A program made the translations under genes and the position numbers. Below, in pieces: positions 1 to 5,427 of a stretch of 8,513 nucleotides of DNA. Each line of letters opens with the position of its first letter. Position 1 is the stretch's first letter. The notes below the pieces were generated by a model. The model searched no databases. It saw nothing but the letters and a program-made list of their open reading frames with translations, and was not told the DNA's origin. Origin of the DNA: Methylophaga sp. (GTDB lineage: Bacteria; Pseudomonadota; Gammaproteobacteria; Nitrosococcales; Methylophagaceae); contig WTAY01000129.1 of NCBI GenBank assembly GCA_013139345.1, positions 1 through 8,513 on the forward strand, written 5' to 3'.

Positions 1-1470
1 GCCATCGCAATAAAAAAACAGGATGATAAAATTTTAGTGGGCATGGCTGACCCTTCTGATATTTATGCATTTGATGAAATTGAAAAAGTATTAAAACAAT
101 CTATCAATATCGCAGCAATCAGTGAAAGTGATTTACTCTCGCATTTAGACTCTGACTACCGCAAGACTGAACAAATTGATTCATTAGCAGAAGTGCTCGA
201 TGATGAAATGGCAGATACCGACTTTGATCTGCAAGCAATCACACAATCAAGCTCTACGGCAGATGCCCCTGTTGTCAAACTATTACAAGCTATCTTTGAA
301 GATGCTGTAAGTATGCAAGCATCTGATATTCATATAGAACCTGATAGTAATGTACTTCGGATCCGACAGCGTATTGATGGTGTTCTACAAGAACAACTCG
401 TTGAAGAAACACGTATTGCGAGTGCATTAACCTCACGATTAAAACTCATGGCTGGTTTGAATATTTCTGAGAAGCGACTCCCTCAAGATGGTCGTTTTCA
501 TATTAAGGTCAAAAACAAAAATATTGATGTTCGCCTATCAACCATGCCAATGGTACATGGTGAATCTGTTGTAATGCGACTTCTTGATCACTCTCAAGGT
601 TTACTTGATCTTGAAAAACTAGGCATTCCCGAACAGGTTTTAACTCCTTTATCTCAACTGATCAAAAAACCTCATGGTCTAGTGCTCGTTACCGGTCCAA
701 CAGGGAGTGGTAAAACAACGACCTTATATGCAGCATTAAATAGTATTAACTCTGCAACCAGTAAAATCATTACTGCTGAAGATCCCGTCGAATATCAACT
801 TCCTCGAATAAACCAAGTACAAATACATGAAAAAATAGGCTTAACATTTCCTACCGTTTTACGTACCGCATTACGTCAAGATCCTGATGTTATTCTTATT
901 GGTGAAATGCGAGATCAAGAAACAGTTGAAATCGGTCTTCGCGCGGCAATGACAGGACATTTAGTTTTCTCAACCTTACACACTAATAATGCGATTAGTA
1001 CTGTCGACCGTTTATTAGATATGGGCGCTGAAAGCTTTTTAGTTGCAAGCTCATTACAAGCCGTTTTAGCACAACGTCTTGTTCGCAAATTATGTCCTGA
1101 TTGCCGACAAACACATGAACTCGACCCATCAGATAGTTTCTGGGTGAGTCAAATGCTAGGTAACGATAAACCACTTCCTACTTTCTACCGTGCAACAGCG
1201 TGTCACCTCTGTAATAACACGGGCTATAAGGGCAGAATTGGTGTCTATGAACTATTAATCATAACGCCCGAACTTTCAACAGCACTACAGCAGGGGAATC
1301 ACTCTTTATTCAAAGAGTTAGCACAGAAGCAGCAACAGTCGCACACGCTGTCACTTAATGCTATCGATCTTGCCCAGCAAGGTATAACAACATTAGAAGA
1401 AGTATTACGAATTGCTGGGGATGTTAATGTAACGCCGCCAAGTCATCATGACCACCTCACAGAGAAATAG
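1..1470 (+). CDS. mshE: MSHA pilus extension ATPase MshE (5' end outside the window)
   Basis: This is a GspE/PilB-family cytoplasmic hexameric ATPase that powers MSHA pilus assembly. The frame is open from base 1 and the first residues (AIAIKKQDDKILVGMADP) already belong to the conserved N-terminal domain, so the GTG at 37 is internal and the real start lies upstream. Visible motifs are the Walker A box GPTGSGKTT (694-720), the Asp box around AEDPVEYQ (about 775-800), the Walker B segment VILIGE (889-906), the His-box region FSTLHTN, and two CxxC pairs (CPDC from 1093, CHLC from 1201) that form the zinc-binding C4 element of GspE-type ATPases. About 490 residues are present. Family members are usually some 80-100 residues longer, and the missing part is where V. 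cholerae MshE binds cyclic di-GMP, so that control cannot be assessed here. mshG follows after 10 bases. The family is certain. The MshE name rather than a generic PilB rests on the neighbouring msh genes. Confidence 0.95.
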   Translation, partial: AIAIKKQDDKILVGMADPSDIYAFDEIEKVLKQSINIAAISESDLLSHLDSDYRKTEQIDSLAEVLDDEMADTDFDLQAITQSSSTADAPVVKLLQAIFEDAVSMQASDIHIEPDSNVLRIRQRIDGVLQEQLVEETRIASALTSRLKLMAGLNISEKRLPQDGRFHIKVKNKNIDVRLSTMPMVHGESVVMRLLDHSQGLLDLEKLGIPEQVLTPLSQLIKKPHGLVLVTGPTGSGKTTTLYAALNSINSATSKIITAEDPVEYQLPRINQVQIHEKIGLTFPTVLRTALRQDPDVILIGEMRDQETVEIGLRAAMTGHLVFSTLHTNNAISTVDRLLDMGAESFLVASSLQAVLAQRLVRKLCPDCRQTHELDPSDSFWVSQMLGNDKPLPTFYRATACHLCNNTGYKGRIGVYELLIITPELSTALQQGNHSLFKELAQKQQQSHTLSLNAIDLAQQGITTLEEVLRIAGDVNVTPPSHHDHLTEK

Positions 1471-1480
1471 TATTTAAACC

Positions 1481-2710
1481 ATGACTACTTTCCAATATAA
1501 AGGTCGCAATGCTAAAGGTGAATCAGTCAGCGGTGAGCTAGAAGAAAACTCCAGAAATAATGCTGCCAGTCATTTAATCAATATTGGTATCACACCGATT
1601 ACGATTAACGAAACGGCTGCTAAACCTGATGATCTGCTAGAAAAATTCCAAGATGTATTTAATAACCCTAAACCTGATGCAAATGAACTCATCATGTTCA
1701 GTCGCCAAATGTACACATTATTAAAGGCTGGAATTTCTATTTTGCCCACGCTGCAAGGGCTAAAAGAACATATGAATAACAAAGGGATGAAAAATGCTAT
1801 TGGTGAAATAGCGACGGACCTAGAAGCTGGACGTTCTCTTGCTGGCAGCATGCAAAAGCATCCACATATATTCTCTACTTTATTTATCAGTATGATCAAT
1901 GTTGGCGAAAATACAGGACAACTTGATCTCGCATTTCAACATATCTATAAGTATCTTGAAATAGACAAAGAAACAAAAGATCGTGTTAAAGAAGCCCTGC
2001 GCTATCCTTCTTTTGTAATCCTTGCAATGACCCTCGCAGTGGGGATTATTAATCTATTTGTCATTCCCCAGTTTGCCAAAGTATTTGCAGGTTTTAATGC
2101 TGAATTACCTTGGGCAACCAAGACACTAATGGCAACATCACAATTTACCGTTGACTATTGGCAGTACATTATTCTTGCAATAACGGCCATTATTATAGGG
2201 CTTAGGGCTTATCTGAAAACAGAGCAAGGTCACTATAAATGGGACCGCTATAAACTTCATATCCCCCTTGTCGGTAATATTATAAACCGAGCCACATTAG
2301 CACGTTTCTCGCGTGCATTTTCAATGGCATTTCGTGCTGGTGTACCCATCACCCAAACACTGGTTATCGTAAGTAAAGCCGTTGACAATACCTTTATCGA
2401 GCAACGTGTTCTCAGTATGCGTGATGGTTTAGAGCATGGTGAATCTCTCACCCAAACAGCCATTGCCAGTAACCTATTTACTCCACTAGTTTTACAAATG
2501 ATTGCAGTGGGTGATAAAACGGGTTCTGTTGATGTCATGCTTGATGAAGTTGCAGACTTCTATGAACGTGAAGTTGACTATGACACCAAAAAACTAAGTA
2601 GCTCTATTGAGCCTATTATGATTACCGTTATCGGCATTATGGTACTTATTTTGGCTCTCGGCGTGTTCCTCCCTATGTGGGACTTAGGCGGTGTCGCAAT
2701 GGGACGTTAG
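1481..2710 (+). CDS. mshG: MSHA pilus inner-membrane platform protein MshG
   Basis: This is a GspF/PilC-family polytopic inner-membrane protein that forms the platform on which the ATPase drives pilin polymerisation. The 409 residues match the usual family length. Two homologous T2SSF domains are visible at about residues 73-195 and 276-398. Each begins with a related segment (FSRQMYTLLKAGISILPTL and FSRAFSMAFRAGVPITQTL) and contains a GENTGQLD-like turn (VGENTGQLD, VGDKTGSVD). Hydrophobic helices are predicted at about 175-197, 227-245 and 377-399. The short N-terminal region (FQYKGRNAKGESVSGEL) is typical of the family. The ATG at 1481 is 10 bases after the mshE stop and has only a weak purine-rich element before it, which fits co-translation with mshE. 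The TAG stop overlaps a candidate promoter for mshA. Confidence 0.95.
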   Translation: MTTFQYKGRNAKGESVSGELEENSRNNAASHLINIGITPITINETAAKPDDLLEKFQDVFNNPKPDANELIMFSRQMYTLLKAGISILPTLQGLKEHMNNKGMKNAIGEIATDLEAGRSLAGSMQKHPHIFSTLFISMINVGENTGQLDLAFQHIYKYLEIDKETKDRVKEALRYPSFVILAMTLAVGIINLFVIPQFAKVFAGFNAELPWATKTLMATSQFTVDYWQYIILAITAIIIGLRAYLKTEQGHYKWDRYKLHIPLVGNIINRATLARFSRAFSMAFRAGVPITQTLVIVSKAVDNTFIEQRVLSMRDGLEHGESLTQTAIASNLFTPLVLQMIAVGDKTGSVDVMLDEVADFYEREVDYDTKKLSSSIEPIMITVIGIMVLILALGVFLPMWDLGGVAMGR

Positions 2711-2736
2711 ACTTTATTATAAAAAAAGCGTATAAA
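2708..2736 (+). promoter_or_regulatory. Candidate sigma-70 promoter for the pilin block
   Basis: TAGACT (2708-2713, overlapping the mshG stop codon) and TATAAA (2731-2736) are separated by 17 bases. They match the -35 and -10 consensus at 4 of 6 and 5 of 6 positions. In V. cholerae the locus is described as separate secretory and structural operons, so a promoter just ahead of the first pilin gene is expected. The region is AT-rich and chance matches are common, so this is only a candidate. Confidence 0.35.
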
Positions 2737-2766
2737 GATTATCTTTACCTAATTACTACAAATACT

Positions 2767-2783
2767 AAGGACATTATTTAATG
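2767..2783 (+). promoter_or_regulatory. Ribosome-binding site and start codon of mshA
   Basis: AAGGA (2767-2771) lies 9 bases ahead of the ATG at 2781. This supports the chosen start, which gives the short six-residue leader typical of type IVa prepilins. Confidence 0.6.
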
Positions 2784-3215
2784 AAAAATCAACAAGGCTT
2801 CACCCTTATTGAATTGGTTATGGTTATCGTTATTTTAGGCATTCTAGCCGCCACAGCATTACCTAAATTCGCGAACCTACAAGGTAATGCCCGAATGTCT
2901 TCTTTGAATGGTGCATTAGGTGCAATAAAATCAGCATCATCTATTTCCCATGCTGCTTGGCTAGTTGCAGCACCTGCAGACCACATAATTACAATTGAAG
3001 GTGTTCCATACACAATGGAAAGCAATGGCTACCCTGGCAGAGGCGATATTGATACCTTAGCTAACTTATCCAATACTGACTATGGAATTACTAACTCAGG
3101 AAGCCACACGGTCACTATTGACTTAGGCTCATGTTCATTTACTTATGTAAATAATCCAACGAGTGCAGCACCAACAATCAGTATTATCAAAGGCGATGCC
3201 AGTGGTGCTTGTTAA
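2781..3215 (+). CDS. mshA: MSHA major pilin MshA (type IV prepilin)
   Basis: This is the likely main subunit of the pilus fibre. The 144-residue prepilin has a class III leader MKNQQG, a cleavage site G^F, Glu at mature position 5 (FTLIE) and a hydrophobic N-terminal helix of about 20 residues that anchors the subunit in the membrane and packs the fibre core. After the helix come the MshA-like ALGAIKSASSISHAAW segment and a GYP motif. Cys118 and the C-terminal Cys144 probably form the disulfide that closes the C-terminal loop. It is the only major-type pilin gene here; V. cholerae has mshB and mshA in tandem. The call as MshA rather than MshB rests on position directly before mshC, on its own ribosome-binding site, and on the terminator-like hairpin that follows. 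It could be a merged or sole MshA/B equivalent. It is shorter than the V. cholerae protein as I recall it. Confidence 0.85.
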   Translation: MKNQQGFTLIELVMVIVILGILAATALPKFANLQGNARMSSLNGALGAIKSASSISHAAWLVAAPADHIITIEGVPYTMESNGYPGRGDIDTLANLSNTDYGITNSGSHTVTIDLGSCSFTYVNNPTSAAPTISIIKGDASGAC

Positions 3216-3246
3216 TTCGGTCATTATTAACTAATTTATAAATATC

Positions 3247-3268
3247 AAAAGGAGGAATTCACACTATG
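3247..3268 (+). promoter_or_regulatory. Strong but occluded ribosome-binding site of mshC
   Basis: AAAAGGAGGA (3247-3256) is the strongest Shine-Dalgarno match in the window, 9 bases before the ATG at 3266. It decides the mshC start, since no other in-frame ATG, GTG or TTG precedes the prepilin cleavage site. It lies within the 5' arm of the hairpin described at 3247-3284, so its accessibility may be limited. Confidence 0.6.
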
Positions 3269-3284
3269 TATTCGTCCTTTTTTT
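3247..3284 (+). terminator. Terminator-like hairpin after mshA that covers the mshC start
   Basis: AAAAGGAGGAAT (3247-3258) can pair with ATTCGTCCTTTT (3270-3281), giving a 12-base stem with one G/G mismatch around an 11-base loop. A run of seven T follows the GC-containing core (3278-3284). This has the layout of an intrinsic terminator or attenuator, but only a few GC pairs, so termination would probably be partial. The 5' arm contains the mshC Shine-Dalgarno sequence, and the loop contains the mshC ATG (3266-3268). The pairing is read directly from the sequence; the function is inferred. Confidence 0.45.
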
Positions 3285-3751
3285 ATGCCTTCTCACCACC
3301 GATAAGAACAAAGCAACAAGGATTTACACTAGTTGAACTTATCCTAGTTATTGTTCTATTAAGTATTCTGTCAGCAGTTGCCCTTCCTCGTTTTTTTAGC
3401 CGTTCAACATTTGATGAACGCGTATTCTTTGATGGTGCACTAAGTGCTATGCGTTACGCTCAAAAGCTGGCTGTTGCCACTGGTTGCCAAACCCAATTCC
3501 AGTCAACAAGCACTCACTATCAAGTATTTCGTGATGATAGCTGCACATCAGGTTCTTTTACGACTGAAGTTCACCACCCTGCAACAGGACAGCTTGGTTA
3601 TAGTCACACTCAATCGGGGGTCACGCTAACTAGCACAACAGTTACCTTTTACCCCTTAGGTAATGCATCTTCTGATGCAACGATTAATATTGGTAGTCGT
3701 TCTCTTTCTGTTATTGCCAAAACAGGCTTTAGCTATGATAGTACGCCATAA
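3266..3751 (+). CDS. mshC: MSHA minor pilin MshC
   Basis: This is a type IV prepilin-like protein, probably a minor pilin in the initiation or tip complex of the MSHA pilus. The 161-residue product has a cleavage site QQG^F, Glu at mature +5 (FTLVE) and an N-terminal hydrophobic helix (about residues 22-41). The rest resembles a GspH/MshC-type globular domain and includes a Cys74/Cys93 pair that may form a disulfide. The leader is 19 residues (MYSSFFYAFSPPIRTKQQG), long for this class. The start is kept because of the strong Shine-Dalgarno sequence and the lack of any later standard start codon before the cleavage site. It lies 50 bases after mshA and is followed 1 base after its stop by mshD. 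Two runs of seven T (3278-3284 and 3391-3397) occur early in the gene. Confidence 0.85.
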   Translation: MYSSFFYAFSPPIRTKQQGFTLVELILVIVLLSILSAVALPRFFSRSTFDERVFFDGALSAMRYAQKLAVATGCQTQFQSTSTHYQVFRDDSCTSGSFTTEVHHPATGQLGYSHTQSGVTLTSTTVTFYPLGNASSDATINIGSRSLSVIAKTGFSYDSTP

Positions 3752-3752
3752 T

Positions 3753-4205
3753 ATGTCTCATACTCCATACAATAAGGTGCGTGGTGCGACACTCATCGAA
3801 CTGATTATCACCATTATTGTGATTGGCATCGCATTATCTGGAATTCTTAATGTTGTTATCCTAACAACTAGCCACAGTGCTGATCCCATGGTGCAACGCC
3901 AAGCCATTGCCATTGCCGAAAGTTATTTAGAAGAAATTGTATTATTGCCCGTCACAGCATCGCCCGATACAAGTGTTGCAGGCGATCGTTCTACCTTTGA
4001 TAATATTGCCGACTACAATGGCTTGAGTGACACAGGGGTTGTGGATCAGAATGGTAATGCCATCGCAGGTCTAGAAAGTTATTCCATCGCAGTGTCTATT
4101 GTTGATCAGAGCGTCTCTACCATTAATATGAAAGCGATTACTATCACCGTTTCTCGCCCGAGTACACAAGATATTGTATTAACAGGCTATAGGGCAGATT
4201 ATTAA
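3753..4205 (+). CDS. mshD: MSHA minor pilin MshD
   Basis: This is a PilV/GspI-like minor pilin of the MSHA system, 150 residues from the chosen start. The leader MSHTPYNKVRG is followed by ATLIELIITIIVIGIAL, so cleavage would be G^A with Glu at +5. Alanine at +1 instead of phenylalanine is less usual, though the GATLIE form fits MshD as I recall it. The segment TSHSADPMVQRQAIAIAESYLEE is the recognisable family signature. The protein has no cysteine. The frame extends upstream to ATG codons at 3735, 3675 and 3663, but these lie inside mshC. The ATG at 3753, one base after the mshC stop, gives a compact leader and fits translational coupling. ATG 3735 remains possible. The stop codon overlaps the mshO start by one base (TAATG). 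Confidence 0.87.
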   Translation: MSHTPYNKVRGATLIELIITIIVIGIALSGILNVVILTTSHSADPMVQRQAIAIAESYLEEIVLLPVTASPDTSVAGDRSTFDNIADYNGLSDTGVVDQNGNAIAGLESYSIAVSIVDQSVSTINMKAITITVSRPSTQDIVLTGYRADY

Positions 4206-5035
4206 TGTTGAGATCTAGCCTTCATCAAAAACAAGCCGGTTTTACCTTAACGGAACTGATTATCACCATCGTCTTAGGTGGCATTGTTGCCGCCATGACA
4301 ACCTCCATCCTCACTCTTCCTATCAATGCCTATATTGATAACGCTCGCAGAGCAACATTAACGGATGTAGCCGAATCAGCACTAAAAAGAATGCAGCGAG
4401 ATATTCGCCGCGCCTTACCTAATAGCATTCGCATCTCTGCTGATCGACAAACCCTTGAACTCATTCATACTGTTGCTGGAGGTCGTTACCGCTCAAGCTA
4501 TGCGCTTGATGGAACAGGTGACATTCTTGATTTCACTCAAAATGACACCAGTGTGGATGTGTTGGGAACAATACAAAATCTTGATGAGGTGAATTTAGGT
4601 AGTGATCGGGTCGTCATCTATCCTTTATCTACCGAAGGCAGTAATGCCTATGCAGGCGACAACACATCAATACTCAATAGTGTAACAACTGCAAATCATC
4701 TCAACTTTGCTGCCAAGACCTTCCCTCGAACATCCCCTCAACAACGATTCTTTATTATTGACAGCCCCATTACTTACCACTGTGACTTATCAGCCACGGC
4801 AGAAAAAGATAAAGTCCTTCTTCGTTATGATGGTTATAATATTAATACTACTCAACCCACTCCCCCTAGCTCAGGCAGCGCCATGCAAGCAAACTACTTG
4901 GCAAGTTGTTCCTTTAGCTATCACTCAGGTTCTAGCACTCGCTCGGCTTTAGTGACATTAGAAATGGTTGTAACCGATGAAGCCGGTGAGTCTATTCGCC
5001 TTGTCCATCAAGTTCATGTGGATAATCAGCCATGA
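4205..5035 (+). CDS. mshO: MSHA minor pilin MshO
   Basis: This is a large PilW/GspJ-like minor pilin of 276 residues. The 12-residue leader MLRSSLHQKQAG is cleaved before FTLTELIITIVLGGIVAAM, with Glu at +5. The downstream segment (about residues 44-75, with TLTDVAESALKRMQRDIRRA) is the conserved MshO region next to the helix. The large C-terminal beta domain contains Cys193 and Cys235, a likely disulfide. By homology with GspJ it probably caps or initiates the fibre together with the other minor pilins. AGGG at 4191-4194 is 10 bases before the ATG. The gene overlaps mshD by 1 base and mshP by 4 bases (ATGA), indicating coupled translation. Confidence 0.9.
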   Translation: MLRSSLHQKQAGFTLTELIITIVLGGIVAAMTTSILTLPINAYIDNARRATLTDVAESALKRMQRDIRRALPNSIRISADRQTLELIHTVAGGRYRSSYALDGTGDILDFTQNDTSVDVLGTIQNLDEVNLGSDRVVIYPLSTEGSNAYAGDNTSILNSVTTANHLNFAAKTFPRTSPQQRFFIIDSPITYHCDLSATAEKDKVLLRYDGYNINTTQPTPPSSGSAMQANYLASCSFSYHSGSSTRSALVTLEMVVTDEAGESIRLVHQVHVDNQP

Positions 5036-5427
5036 ATAATCAACGAGGCATCACACTTATTGGTGCTATTTTTGTACTGATTATTGTTAGCCTACTCGGA
5101 CAATATTTGGTTACTATTGCAGGTGTGCAACGTCAGACTAGTTTACTATCATTGCAGTCTTCCCGTGCTTATCAAGCAGCTAATGCGGGTGTAGAATGGA
5201 GTATCGCCAGTGTGATTGCTAATAATACTTGTCCAACATCCCCACCTAGCAATTTTACGGGACTAACAGGATTTACCGTGACAACACTATGCAATAATTT
5301 AGGTAGTTTTGATGAAAATGGCATAATACAAAACATCTACCAAATCAGTGCTACATCACAGTTTAGTAGCTATGGCCAGGTAGACTATGTATCACGTAAA
5401 TTAGAAGTCATTATCCATGATGAGTAA
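5032..5427 (+). CDS. mshP: MSHA pilin-like protein MshP
   Basis: This is a PilX/GspK-like small pilin-related protein of 131 residues. The N-terminus MNNQRG is followed by ITLIGAIFVLIIVSLLGQYLV, a pilin-type hydrophobic helix. Position +5 is Gly rather than Glu, as is common for pseudopilins of the tip-complex (GspK) type. The segment GVQRQTSLLSLQSSRAYQAA with a following NAGVEW is the recognisable MshP/PilX core. Cys67 and Cys87 may pair. The start at 5032 overlaps the mshO stop as ATGA. No clear Shine-Dalgarno sequence precedes it, so translation probably depends on mshO. The 3' end overlaps the mshQ start by 8-11 bases. Confidence 0.87.
   Translation: MNNQRGITLIGAIFVLIIVSLLGQYLVTIAGVQRQTSLLSLQSSRAYQAANAGVEWSIASVIANNTCPTSPPSNFTGLTGFTVTTLCNNLGSFDENGIIQNIYQISATSQFSSYGQVDYVSRKLEVIIHDE

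Noticed and set aside
37..39. GTG at 37 as the start of mshE
   Set aside because: The frame is open to base 1 and the residues before it match the conserved N-terminal region of GspE/PilB ATPases, so the gene starts outside the window.
1570..1899. Minus-strand open frame of 109 codons inside mshG
   Set aside because: It is antisense to a well-supported membrane protein gene, with no recognisable domain. Hydrophobic stretches are expected opposite such genes.
2257..2538. Minus-strand open frame of 93 codons inside mshG
   Set aside because: It is a shadow of the second T2SSF domain with no supporting features.
2732..2746. TAAAGA/TCTTTA inverted repeat between mshG and mshA
   Set aside because: It is a six-pair, AT-rich stem with no T tract, overlapping the promoter candidate. 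It cannot be distinguished from chance.
3211..3231. Inverted repeat GTTAAT/ATTAAC at the end of mshA
   Set aside because: It has only six pairs, mostly AT, with a 9-base loop and no T run. It is too weak to call a terminator.
3663..3752. Upstream extension of mshD starting MHLLMQRLILVVVLFLLLP, which looks like a signal peptide
   Set aside because: It lies wholly inside mshC in another frame, and a signal peptide before a prepilin leader makes no sense. The resemblance is an accident of the overlapping reading.
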